From NCBI GenBank assembly GCA_023270185.1, contig JAGLCY010000101.1, forward strand, positions 1 to 36,395: a DNA stretch of 36,395 nucleotides, in the 5' to 3' direction. Under the pieces are notes generated by a model that saw only the letters and a list, made by a program, of their open reading frames with translations, was not told where the DNA came from and did not search any database. Position 1 is the stretch's first letter, and each line of letters begins with the position of its first letter. Shown one piece after another: positions 17,652 to 26,303 of this stretch. The translations under genes and the position numbers were made by a program. Source of the stretch: Candidatus Krumholzibacteriia bacterium. GTDB taxonomy: Bacteria; Krumholzibacteriota; Krumholzibacteriia; LZORAL124-64-63.

Positions 17652-18785
17652 GTGAATATCCACGAATACCAGGGCAAGGAGATCTTCACCGGATTCGGTC
17701 TGCCGGTTCCCGGGGGAACCGCGGTCCAAACGGTGGAAGAGGCCGTGGCCAGTGCCAAGGAATATGGCCTGCCCGTCATGGTGAAGTCCCAGGTCCTCAT
17801 CGGGGGGCGCGGGAAAGCCGGTGGCGTCAAGTTCTGTGAGACCATCGAGGACGTGAAGGAAAACGCCACCAATATCCTGGGGATGGACATCAAGGGGCAC
17901 ACCGTGCGCACCGTTCTGATCACACCCGCGGTGGATATCGACAGCGAGTTCTACATCGGCATGCTGATCGACCGGAACACCAAGCGGATCATGCTTATGG
18001 CCAGCGCCGAGGGAGGGATCGAAATCGAGAAGGTGGCCAAGGACACGCCCGAGCTCATCTTCAAGCAGATCATTGATCCCCGTTTCGGGCTTCTCGATCA
18101 TGAGGCCATGGATATGGGTATGCGTCTGTGCCCGGACGACATCAAGAAGGCGCGCCAGCTGGCCTCGGCCATGCAGAAACTCTATGTGGCCTTCGTCGAA
18201 TCGGACGCCAGTATGGCCGAGATCAACCCCTGGATCTTTACTCCTGAGGGCGTCGGCCACGCCATTGACGCCAAGGTCAGCCTGGACGACAACGCCATGT
18301 TCCGGCATCCCGCTTACGAGGCCCTGCGGGATCTCGAAGCCGAGGATCCCAGCGAACGCGCGGCTCGTGAGGCGGGTCTGAGTTTCGTTAAACTGTCCGG
18401 CAACGTGGGATGCCTTGTCAACGGCGCCGGCCTGGCCATGGCCACCATGGATCTGGTCAAGTACTACGGCGGCCAGCCGGCGAACTTCCTGGACATCGGA
18501 GGCAGCTCGAATCCGGAGAAAGTCGTCAACGCGCTGAACATCATTCTGGCCGATAAGGAAGTGAAGGCCATCCTGTTCAATATCTTCGGGGGCATTACCC
18601 GGTGCGACGACGTGGCCAACGGAATCATCGCGGCTACAAATTCCATGGATATCGATGTACCCATCGTCGTTCGTCTCATTGGGACAAACGAGGAGGAAGG
18701 CCGCGCCCTTTTGGCCAACACCGATCTGGTTTCGGCCGAGACCATGGATGAAGTGGTCAAGAAAGCAATCGAACTGGCGGGCTAA
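17652..18785 (+). CDS. sucC: succinate-CoA ligase (ADP-forming) beta subunit
   Basis: MNIHEYQGKEIFTGFGLPVPGG ATP-grasp N-terminus; GGITRCDDVANGIIAA; IVVRLIGTNEEEGRALL. Confidence 0.96.
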   Translation: MNIHEYQGKEIFTGFGLPVPGGTAVQTVEEAVASAKEYGLPVMVKSQVLIGGRGKAGGVKFCETIEDVKENATNILGMDIKGHTVRTVLITPAVDIDSEFYIGMLIDRNTKRIMLMASAEGGIEIEKVAKDTPELIFKQIIDPRFGLLDHEAMDMGMRLCPDDIKKARQLASAMQKLYVAFVESDASMAEINPWIFTPEGVGHAIDAKVSLDDNAMFRHPAYEALRDLEAEDPSERAAREAGLSFVKLSGNVGCLVNGAGLAMATMDLVKYYGGQPANFLDIGGSSNPEKVVNALNIILADKEVKAILFNIFGGITRCDDVANGIIAATNSMDIDVPIVVRLIGTNEEEGRALLANTDLVSAETMDEVVKKAIELAG

Positions 18786-18809
18786 AGCTCCTGAAATTGT
18801 GTAATTTAC

Positions 18810-18825
18810 GGCGTTGATTAACGCC
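18810..18825 (+). other. small intergenic hairpin between sucC and sucD
   Basis: GGCGTT-GATT-AACGCC. Confidence 0.45.
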
Positions 18826-18845
18826 AGGACGAGGAGAATTTCAAA

Positions 18846-19721
18846 ATGGCGATTTTTGTCGACGACTCAACCAAGGTTGTCGTTCAGGGGATAACCGGCC
18901 GGGATGGCGGGTTCCATTCGGGTGAGATGCTCGCCTACGGGACCAAGATCGTGGCCGGGGTTACTCCCGGACGTGGCGGCCAGAAATTTCAGGACCAGGT
19001 GCCGGTCTACGACACGGTCAAAGAGGCCGTCAGTGAACAGGGCGCCAACACGTCCGTGATCTTTGTGCCGCCTTTCGGCGCTGCAGGGGCCATCTACGAA
19101 GCCGCGGACGCGGGGTGCAAGCTCATCGTCTGCATCACTGAAGGTGTTCCCACCGTGGACATGGTCAAGGTGATGCCCTACCTCGAAGAAAGAGGCGCGC
19201 GCCTGATCGGGCCCAATTGCCCGGGCCTGCTGGCCCCGGGGATCGCGAAGCTGGGCATTCTGCCCACCAGCATCGTCAAGGAAGGCCCCGTGGGGCTGGT
19301 TTCCCGCTCCGGAACCCTGACCTACGAGGTCGTCTACCAGTTGTCCGCCGCGGGACTTGGTCAGACAACCTGCCTGGGCATCGGCGGCGACCCGATCATC
19401 GGGACCACCTTCATGGACGCCATCATCGCGTTCAACGAGGATCCCAAGACCGAGGCCTTCGTGATGATCGGGGAAATCGGCGGCGACGCCGAGGAGCAGG
19501 CGGCCGAATACATCAAGGCCAACGTCAAGAAGCCCGTAGTGAGTTTCATTGCGGGCCAGACTGCGCCTCCCGGCAAGAAGATGGGCCATGCCGGCGCCAT
19601 CGTCAGCGGAGGAAGCGGCACGGCGGCCGAGAAAACGAAGGCCCTCGAAGCCGCGGGAATCCCCGTGGCTGAACGGCCCATGGACATCGTGCCGCGACTC
19701 CAGGAAATCTGGAAGAAATAG
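18846..19721 (+). CDS. sucD: succinate-CoA ligase alpha subunit
   Basis: [35 protein letters not shown]; active-site GHAGAIV. Confidence 0.96.
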   Translation: MAIFVDDSTKVVVQGITGRDGGFHSGEMLAYGTKIVAGVTPGRGGQKFQDQVPVYDTVKEAVSEQGANTSVIFVPPFGAAGAIYEAADAGCKLIVCITEGVPTVDMVKVMPYLEERGARLIGPNCPGLLAPGIAKLGILPTSIVKEGPVGLVSRSGTLTYEVVYQLSAAGLGQTTCLGIGGDPIIGTTFMDAIIAFNEDPKTEAFVMIGEIGGDAEEQAAEYIKANVKKPVVSFIAGQTAPPGKKMGHAGAIVSGGSGTAAEKTKALEAAGIPVAERPMDIVPRLQEIWKK

Positions 19722-19823
19722 CGCGAAACTCCCAGGACGGGATTACCATATCGGCGGGCGGATCCGACGGCTCAAACCGGAATCGCCCGCTGAACCGCAA
19801 AAGACAGCAAAGGATACAGGATA

Positions 19824-20228
19824 ATGCAGCAGACCTATTTCATGATCAAACCGGAAATCGTGGCCGCCGGCGACCAAAAGGTGGGGGCCATTTTGTCCAT
19901 CGTCAACGCGGCGGGATTCCGGGTCACCGGACTTCATATGCGCCGGTTGGAACGGCCCCTGGTCGAGGACTTTTACGGAGAGCACAAGGAACGCCCCTTT
20001 TTCGGGGATCTGTGTGAATACATCACCAGCGGGCCTGTTGTGGCCATCCGTCTGGAGAGACAGAACGCCGTGGCCGCCTTGCGGGAATTGATCGGCGCCA
20101 CCAACCCCTCAGAAGCGGCCACCGGGACGATTCGTGATCTTTTCGGTGCCTCGCTCCAGAACAACGCGGTTCATGCTTCGGCAAATACGGATGATGCTGC
20201 CCGGGAACTGGGCCTTATTTTCAGCTAA
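19824..20228 (+). CDS. ndk: nucleoside diphosphate kinase
   Basis: TYFMIKPEIV; GTIRDLFGASLQNNAVHASANTDDAAREL active-site His motif. Confidence 0.94.
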   Translation: MQQTYFMIKPEIVAAGDQKVGAILSIVNAAGFRVTGLHMRRLERPLVEDFYGEHKERPFFGDLCEYITSGPVVAIRLERQNAVAALRELIGATNPSEAATGTIRDLFGASLQNNAVHASANTDDAARELGLIFS

Positions 20229-20255
20229 ACCGCTCTTTCCGCAGAGGCGGTCAAC

Positions 20256-20284
20256 TTGACACCACAGGAGGCGCCTATTAAAGT
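20256..20284 (+). promoter_or_regulatory. sigma-70-like promoter for yceD-rpmF-plsX-fab operon
   Basis: TTGACA-N17-TAAAGT, about 20 nt before the yceD ATG at 20303. Confidence 0.5.
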
Positions 20285-20302
20285 GGGGCGCTTGATTTAA
20301 AG

Positions 20303-20782
20303 ATGAAACTTGATCTCGACAGTCAGGACTCCGGACGTTCGGATCTCGCGATTCGCGGGACCCTGAATCTGGGTCTGTCCGATGGCCGACCCCTTGAAGC
20401 CCGGGTGGATGGAATTCTGGTGGTTCAGAACCTGGAAAGCCGTGTTCTTCTGAACGGCGCGCTTCAGGCTGAAGGCCGGACGGAATGCGGCAGTTGCCTG
20501 GAGGAATTCACGGTACGCTGGGATGTTCCGGTAGAGGTCATGATCCTGCGGGATGTCGATTCCGATGAAGGCGAAGGGGAAACCCTTCTGATCATGCAGC
20601 GGAAGGGAGAAGTGGATCTCCACGAATCCCTGCGTGAATGTACGGTCCTGGCCTATCCGCAGGCCCCGTTGTGCAAGCCCGACTGCAAGGGATTGTGTCC
20701 CGAGTGCGGCATCGACCGCAACAAGGGCACATGTGATTGCAGTGAAAACGAGATTGATCCCAGATGGGAAGGGCTTCCTTAG
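20303..20782 (+). CDS. yceD: DUF177 / YceD family 23S rRNA accumulation protein
   Basis: CGSCLEEF ... LCKPDCKGLCPECGIDRNKGTCDC; directly upstream of rpmF. Confidence 0.9.
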   Translation: MKLDLDSQDSGRSDLAIRGTLNLGLSDGRPLEARVDGILVVQNLESRVLLNGALQAEGRTECGSCLEEFTVRWDVPVEVMILRDVDSDEGEGETLLIMQRKGEVDLHESLRECTVLAYPQAPLCKPDCKGLCPECGIDRNKGTCDCSENEIDPRWEGLP

Positions 20783-20809
20783 AAAGCCCGATTCCTGGAG
20801 GAAGAAAAA

Positions 20810-20989
20810 ATGGCGGTTCCCAAGAAAAAAACGTCCCAATCCCGCAAAGGCAAGCGTCGGGCCAACTGGCATCTCGCCAAACCGGATCCGAACAAGTGCC
20901 CGCATTGCGGCGCGGCTCGTCTGCCGCACCGGGTTTGTCGGGAGTGTGGTTACTATGGCGAGCGTGAAGTTCTCGTCGTGGAATCCTAG
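20810..20989 (+). CDS. rpmF: 50S ribosomal protein L32 (zinc-ribbon form)
   Basis: MAVPKKKTSQSRKGKRRANWHLAKPDPNKCPHCGAARLPHRVCRECGYYGEREVLVVES, 59 aa; missed by the ORF list. Confidence 0.96.
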   Translation: MAVPKKKTSQSRKGKRRANWHLAKPDPNKCPHCGAARLPHRVCRECGYYGEREVLVVES

Positions 20990-21019
20990 TTCTTAAATTA
21001 GTTCGGCAAGGAGGTCGGC

Positions 21020-22012
21020 GTGACCAACAGGGCCAAACCTGTCATAGCTGTTGATGTCATGGGTGGCGACCACGGCCCAGAGGTTGTGGTTCCCGGTGCC
21101 TTGGCTGCATTGCCGGCCGATTTCCCGTTCGACCTGCACCTGTATGGCGCCCCGGACGCCGTCGAAGCCGAATTGGCCAAACACGGTTCCGCAGGGCTGC
21201 CTGTTGCCGTAATTCCCTGCACACAGGACATCGAGATGGGGGAGTCCCCGGCTTCGGCCATTCGGTCGAAGAAGGACAGCCCCATCGTACGCGCGATGAT
21301 CGATCAGAAGGCGGGTCAGGTTCAAGCCGTCGTTTCCGCGGGTTCGACCGGAGCCATGGTCGCCGCCAGCCTAATCATTCTGGGGCGCATTCCGGGAGTG
21401 GATCGTCCCGCCATCGGCACTGTGATCCCCACGGTCAAGGGTGAACTGCTTCTGTTGGATGCCGGGGCCAATGTCCAGTGCACGGCCGATCACCTGGTCT
21501 CATTCGCCAGGATGGGTAATGTGTTCGCCCGGGAAATGATGGGTCTGGCGACTCCCGCCATCGGCCAGCTCAACATCGGTGGTGAACCCAAGAAGGGCAC
21601 CGAACTGAATGTTGAAACCTTCAAACTCCTCGAAAAAAGCGATTTGAATTTTGTGGGCAACATTGAGGGCAACCAGCTCATGCTGGGACCGTGTGATGTT
21701 GTCGTCACCGATGGATACACCGGCAACAACACCCTCAAGTTGGTGGAGGGGTTCGCCCGTTTCATGGGGGCCCTGAGCAAGCGCCCGGACCTGACTGCCG
21801 AAGAACAAGCGGCCTTCGGTCCGATTCTGCAATTCCTGGGGAAGAATTTTTCCTACGAGGTCAAGGGTGGAGCCATGTTGTTGGGCGTGTCGGGGGTCAG
21901 TATTATCGCTCACGGCCGCAGTTCGGTCGGGGCCATAAGCAACGCTGTCAAAGAGGCCTGGAACCAGGTCCGTAAGGACCTGCCCGCCAAGCTGGCCGCG
22001 GGGTCACAATGA
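21020..22012 (+). CDS. plsX: phosphate acyltransferase PlsX
   Basis: IAVDVMGGDHGPEVVVPGAL; VSAGSTGAMVAASLIILGRIPGVDRPAI. Confidence 0.95.
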   Translation: MTNRAKPVIAVDVMGGDHGPEVVVPGALAALPADFPFDLHLYGAPDAVEAELAKHGSAGLPVAVIPCTQDIEMGESPASAIRSKKDSPIVRAMIDQKAGQVQAVVSAGSTGAMVAASLIILGRIPGVDRPAIGTVIPTVKGELLLLDAGANVQCTADHLVSFARMGNVFAREMMGLATPAIGQLNIGGEPKKGTELNVETFKLLEKSDLNFVGNIEGNQLMLGPCDVVVTDGYTGNNTLKLVEGFARFMGALSKRPDLTAEEQAAFGPILQFLGKNFSYEVKGGAMLLGVSGVSIIAHGRSSVGAISNAVKEAWNQVRKDLPAKLAAGSQ

Positions 22013-22998
22013 CTAATATCCTGCACCGCGTGCCCATGATCTTTCCCGGCCAGGCTTCACAGAGCGTGGGCATGGCAAAGGATCTGGCGGACACCAGCGG
22101 GCCCGCCTCCCATTTCCTGAGTGAAGTCAATGCAGCCCTGGGCGATGATTTAACGGGGATCATGTTTGAAGGACCCGGCGAGGTTCTCACTGAAACCCGG
22201 AATGCCCAACCTGCCATTCTGGCCCATTCGGTTGCCGTCAGCCTGGCCCTGCGTGAACTCGGAGTCGCCCCTTCACTGGTGGCGGGCCATTCCCTGGGGG
22301 AATTCAGCGCGGCCGTGGCGTCCGGCGCCCTGGCGCCCGCCGACGGACTGCGCCTCGTCCGCAAACGCGGTGACCTGATGTTCGCGGCCGGGCAGGAAAT
22401 CCCCGGAACCATGGCGGCCGTTCTCGGCATGGGGGGAGACCAGGTGCGGGATATCTGCAGTCAGGTTTCAAAGCAGGGCGGCGTGGTCGTACTGGCCAAC
22501 CACAATTCCGACACCCAGATCGCGATTTCCGGTGAAGTCGAAGCAGTGGAAGCCGCCGGAATCGCCCTTAAGGAAGCCGGTGCCCGGAAGGTCATTCCGC
22601 TGAACGTCAGCGGCGCATTCCATTCCCCGCTGCTCGAAGGTGCGGCGGCCCAATTCCGGGATTTTCTGGCCGGGTTCGAAATCTCCGATTCTTCGGTGCC
22701 TCTGGTCAACAATGTCGATGCCCGGGCCGTAACCGACGCGGCCGACCTTTCCGAAGGTTTTGCGCGCCAACTCACATCTCCTGTCCTTTGGCACGACATC
22801 ATGGAAACGATCAGTGGCGGAGACGGAAGTCCACCCCGCGTCGTGTTGGAAGTTGGACCGGGCCGGGTACTGACAAACCTTGCCAGGCGCGCCTATCCCG
22901 GGATAAAGTTCCTGCCCGTGGGAACGTCCGCGGATCTGGAACAGGTTTTGGATTTTTTGGCTGAAAACAATCCGGCCGGCGAGCAGAACGCCGAGTGA
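22009..22998 (+). CDS. fabD: malonyl-CoA:ACP transacylase
   Basis: MIFPGQASQSVGMAKDL; VAGHSLGEFSAAVASGAL; ATGA overlap with plsX. Confidence 0.95.
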   Translation: MTNILHRVPMIFPGQASQSVGMAKDLADTSGPASHFLSEVNAALGDDLTGIMFEGPGEVLTETRNAQPAILAHSVAVSLALRELGVAPSLVAGHSLGEFSAAVASGALAPADGLRLVRKRGDLMFAAGQEIPGTMAAVLGMGGDQVRDICSQVSKQGGVVVLANHNSDTQIAISGEVEAVEAAGIALKEAGARKVIPLNVSGAFHSPLLEGAAAQFRDFLAGFEISDSSVPLVNNVDARAVTDAADLSEGFARQLTSPVLWHDIMETISGGDGSPPRVVLEVGPGRVLTNLARRAYPGIKFLPVGTSADLEQVLDFLAENNPAGEQNAE

Positions 22999-23024
22999 TG
23001 GCAAACCAGTCACAGGAGAAAGCC

Positions 23025-23756
23025 ATGAGCAATGGAGTCGTCATTGTCACAGGAGCCAGCCGTGGTATCGGTGAGGCCATTGCCAGGGAACTGGCCGCTG
23101 CCGGATATCGCCTGGCCCTGGTTGCGCGCAGCGCGGAGAAACTTCAGGAACTGGCTGCTGAACTTGGGGCAGACCAGGACGTTCTTGCCTTTCCGGGGGA
23201 TATTTCCGAATTCGACGACGTCCAGCGCATCGTGAAGGAAGTCCATGAGAAATTCGGTGAAATTTTCGGACTGGTCAACAACGCCGGTATGACCCGTGAC
23301 GGCCTGCTGATGCGCATGAGTCCTGAAAACTGGCAGGCTCCCATTGACATCAATCTCAATGGGACCTTCTACTTTACAAGGGCTGTGGCCCCTATTATGA
23401 TGCGTGCGCGAAATGGGCGTATCATCAATATTTCTTCGGTGATAGGCTTGACCGGCAACGCCGGGCAGGCCAACTATGCCGCCTCCAAGGCCGGCATCAT
23501 CGCCCTGACCAAGTCGGTGGCCAAGGAACTTGGCAGCCGGGGCGTGACCAGTAATGCGGTCGCACCCGGTTTTATCGCCACCGACATGACCGCCGACCTT
23601 CCCGAGAAGGTGCAGGCGGAAATGCTGGCCCAGATTCCCCTGAAGCGCTTGGGCGAGGGGAAGGATGTGGCCGGTGTGGTCAAGTTCCTGTTGTCTCCCG
23701 AGGCCTCCTACATTACCGGGCAGACCCTGGTGGTGGATGGCGGCATGATTGCGTAA
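23025..23756 (+). CDS. fabG: 3-oxoacyl-ACP reductase
   Basis: VIVTGASRGIGEAIARELA, NNAGMTRDGLLMRM, YAASKAGIIALTKSVAKEL; ATG 23025 preferred over GTG 22995. Confidence 0.95.
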   Translation: MSNGVVIVTGASRGIGEAIARELAAAGYRLALVARSAEKLQELAAELGADQDVLAFPGDISEFDDVQRIVKEVHEKFGEIFGLVNNAGMTRDGLLMRMSPENWQAPIDINLNGTFYFTRAVAPIMMRARNGRIINISSVIGLTGNAGQANYAASKAGIIALTKSVAKELGSRGVTSNAVAPGFIATDMTADLPEKVQAEMLAQIPLKRLGEGKDVAGVVKFLLSPEASYITGQTLVVDGGMIA

Positions 23757-23791
23757 GAAAACTTTCACGTTTCCCAGGAGGGTAACCTGAC

Positions 23792-24028
23792 ATGGCGTCG
23801 ATTCAGGAACAGGTGTACGAGATCATCCAGAGGAAATTATCCGTCAACCCCGAGCAGATCACTCCCGAGGCTTCGTTCACCGAAGACCTGGGCGCCGATT
23901 CTCTCGATACGGTTGAATTGGTGATGGATCTGGAAGAAGAGTTCAACATCACGATCCCGGAAGAGGATCAGGAAAAACTGCGCACGGTTCAGGATGCGAT
24001 CGACTATCTGGAGTCGCACCTCGACTGA
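23792..24028 (+). CDS. acpP: acyl carrier protein
   Basis: [45 protein letters not shown]. Confidence 0.97.
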   Translation: MASIQEQVYEIIQRKLSVNPEQITPEASFTEDLGADSLDTVELVMDLEEEFNITIPEEDQEKLRTVQDAIDYLESHLD

Positions 24029-24041
24029 CCGAAATCCAAAT

Positions 24042-24070
24042 CCGTGCCGGGAACTTCGTCTCCGGTACGG
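24042..24070 (+). other. hairpin 1 in acpP-fabF intergenic region
   Basis: CCGTGCCGG - 11-nt loop - CCGGTACGG (9 bp including one G-U). Confidence 0.6.
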
Positions 24071-24079
24071 CACAGGTTG

Positions 24080-24113
24080 CCCGGTTCCATCCACTGGCAG
24101 TGGTGGAGCCGGG
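24080..24113 (+). other. hairpin 2 in acpP-fabF intergenic region (attenuator / 3' stabiliser candidate)
   Basis: CCCGGTTCCA-(t)-CCACT-GGC-AGTGG-TGGAGCCGGG, 15 bp with one bulge and one G-U; no U-tract. Confidence 0.65.
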
Positions 24114-24152
24114 TATATGATTATGATACTGGTTTGACTGGATATCCGGTCC

Positions 24153-25412
24153 GTGAATCCTGGAGGTGGAGCCTTGGCACCGCGTAAAGTGGTAATTACC
24201 GGTATGGGGATGTTGACTGCCGTCGGATTAGACAGGGAGTCGAGTTGGAATGCTCTTGTGGCCGGCACAAACGGGATAGCAAATATCGAGGGTAGGGATA
24301 CGGAGGACTTCAAAACCAAGTTCGCCGGCCAGATCACGGACTTTGATCCCCATACCTGCATGGACCCGAAAGAAGCCCGCAAGGCTGACCGCTTTGTCCA
24401 GATGGCGATGGCCGCCGCCGTCGAGGCCATGGCGCATTCCGGCATTACCGAGGTGGCCGATCCGTTCCGGGCCGGAGTCATCATCGGGTCCGGCATCGGC
24501 GGGATGCTTACTTTCGAGAACCAGCACTCCCGTTTCGTCAAACGTGGTCCTCGCGGTGTTTCTCCCCTGTTCATCCCCATGATGATAGGGGATATGGCCG
24601 CCGGGCTGGTCTCCATCAGATTCGGGTTCCGCGGAGCGAACTACTGTACGGTCAGCGCCTGTGCTTCAGGGGGGCACGCCCTCGGAGCGGCTTGCGATCA
24701 AATCCTTTTGGGCCATGCCGACGTCATGATCGCCGGTGGCGCCGAAGCTGCCATCTGCGACATGGCCCTGTCCGGCTTCGGGAACATGAAGGCCCTTTCC
24801 ACCCGGAATGACGATCCCGCCACGGCCAGTCGGCCTTTCGACCTGGAGCGCGACGGCTTCGTGATCGGTGAAGGCGCGGGTATTCTGGTCATCGAATCAG
24901 AGGAGCACGCGGAGGCCCGTGGCGCCACTATCCTGGGGGAAATCTGCGGATACGGGATGACTGCCGATGCCTACCACATGACCCAGCCTGATACCGAGGG
25001 CAGGGGAGCGGTGGGGTCCATGAAACAGGCTTTGCAAACCTCGGGGATAAATCCCGACCAGGTGGGTTACATCAATGCCCACGGCACATCCACCTTCTTC
25101 AACGATAAGGTCGAGACCGCCGCCATCAAGAAGGTGTTCGGGGACCATTCCGCGAAATTGAAGATCAGCTCCACCAAATCCATGATCGGCCATCTGCTGG
25201 GTGCGGCCGGTGGGGTCGAGGCAGTGATCACTACTCTGGCGCTGAACAGGGGCGTTCTTCCTCCGACCATCAATCTCGTGAATCCGGATCCGGAATGCGA
25301 TCTGGATTACTGCGTCCACCAGGCCGTTGAAATGGATGTGGAATACGCGCTTTCCAATTCCTTCGGTTTCGGCGGGCACAACGTGACACTCTGTTTCCGG
25401 GCCCGGCGGTAA
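24153..25412 (+). CDS. fabF: 3-oxoacyl-ACP synthase II
   Basis: KVVITGMGMLTAVG; YCTVSACASGGHALGAACDQI; NAHGTST; GHLLGAAGGVEAV. Start could be GTG 24153 or TTG 24174. Confidence 0.95.
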   Translation: MNPGGGALAPRKVVITGMGMLTAVGLDRESSWNALVAGTNGIANIEGRDTEDFKTKFAGQITDFDPHTCMDPKEARKADRFVQMAMAAAVEAMAHSGITEVADPFRAGVIIGSGIGGMLTFENQHSRFVKRGPRGVSPLFIPMMIGDMAAGLVSIRFGFRGANYCTVSACASGGHALGAACDQILLGHADVMIAGGAEAAICDMALSGFGNMKALSTRNDDPATASRPFDLERDGFVIGEGAGILVIESEEHAEARGATILGEICGYGMTADAYHMTQPDTEGRGAVGSMKQALQTSGINPDQVGYINAHGTSTFFNDKVETAAIKKVFGDHSAKLKISSTKSMIGHLLGAAGGVEAVITTLALNRGVLPPTINLVNPDPECDLDYCVHQAVEMDVEYALSNSFGFGGHNVTLCFRARR

Positions 25413-25449
25413 CCGGGCAGCCGCGGTCCGCCAGAAAGGTCCTGGGACA

Positions 25450-26277
25450 ATGGGGCTGAAAGATTCAATCCAACAGGTCCTTTCCAGGTTGGCCGGTGGC
25501 TCTCCTGCTTCTGACCCGGTTCCTGACGTGCTGGATGACCGGGAAATTGATGAGAGTTGTCAGGCGCTCGAAGCCAAATTGGGTTATACATTCCGGGACG
25601 GATTTTTCCTGAGGAACGCCCTTTTGCATCGCTCCCATGTGCATGTCACGGGGCAGGACAGGGAACGTTCCAACGAAAGACTGGAATTCCTGGGTGACGC
25701 CGTGCTTGGCCTGGTGGTCAACGAAGATCTCTATCAAAAATTTCCCGACAGGTCCGAGGGCGATCTGACCAAGATGAAGGCTTTGCTCGTTTGTGGGGCC
25801 CGCTTGTCCGAGGTGGCCGGGGAATTCAAGCTTGGGGTCCACATTCGTATGAGCCGCAGCGAGGCGGCCACTGGAGGCCGACAACGATCTTCGATCCTGG
25901 CCGATACCACCGAGGCTCTGATCGGTGCGGTATATCTGGACGGTGGTCTGGATGCCGCGCGGGGTGTCATCCAGCGGCTTGTCCTGTCCGGAAGTGAACA
26001 GGTTCTGGCCAAACGGTCCCTCCGGAATTACAAAAGCCGTCTGCAGGAATTGATTCAGGCCCGCCACAAGAGTCCGCCCCGCTATCGGGTCTTGGAGGTC
26101 GATGGGCCCGATCACGACCGTTTGTTCAAGGTGTCTGTGACCTTCAGCGGCAAACCCCTTGGCCAGGGTGAGGGGCGTAACAAGAAGACTGCCGAACAGA
26201 ATGCGGCCAGGGAGGCTCTCGAAGCCTTGGAAAGGGATCCGGAACTGCTGGACCGGAATCGTGGTACCCTTGAATAA
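25450..26277 (+). CDS. rnc: ribonuclease III
   Basis: NERLEFLGDAVLGLVVNEDLYQKFPDRSEGDLTKMKALLV; C-terminal dsRBD. Confidence 0.96.
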   Translation: MGLKDSIQQVLSRLAGGSPASDPVPDVLDDREIDESCQALEAKLGYTFRDGFFLRNALLHRSHVHVTGQDRERSNERLEFLGDAVLGLVVNEDLYQKFPDRSEGDLTKMKALLVCGARLSEVAGEFKLGVHIRMSRSEAATGGRQRSSILADTTEALIGAVYLDGGLDAARGVIQRLVLSGSEQVLAKRSLRNYKSRLQELIQARHKSPPRYRVLEVDGPDHDRLFKVSVTFSGKPLGQGEGRNKKTAEQNAAREALEALERDPELLDRNRGTLE

Positions 26278-26303
26278 TCGTCGACCCTGACCAAGGAGAC
26301 CCG

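Noticed and set aside
20229-20251. Hairpin after ndk (ACCGCTCT...AGAGGCGGT)
   Set aside because: Short, bulged and no U-tract; not called as a terminator.
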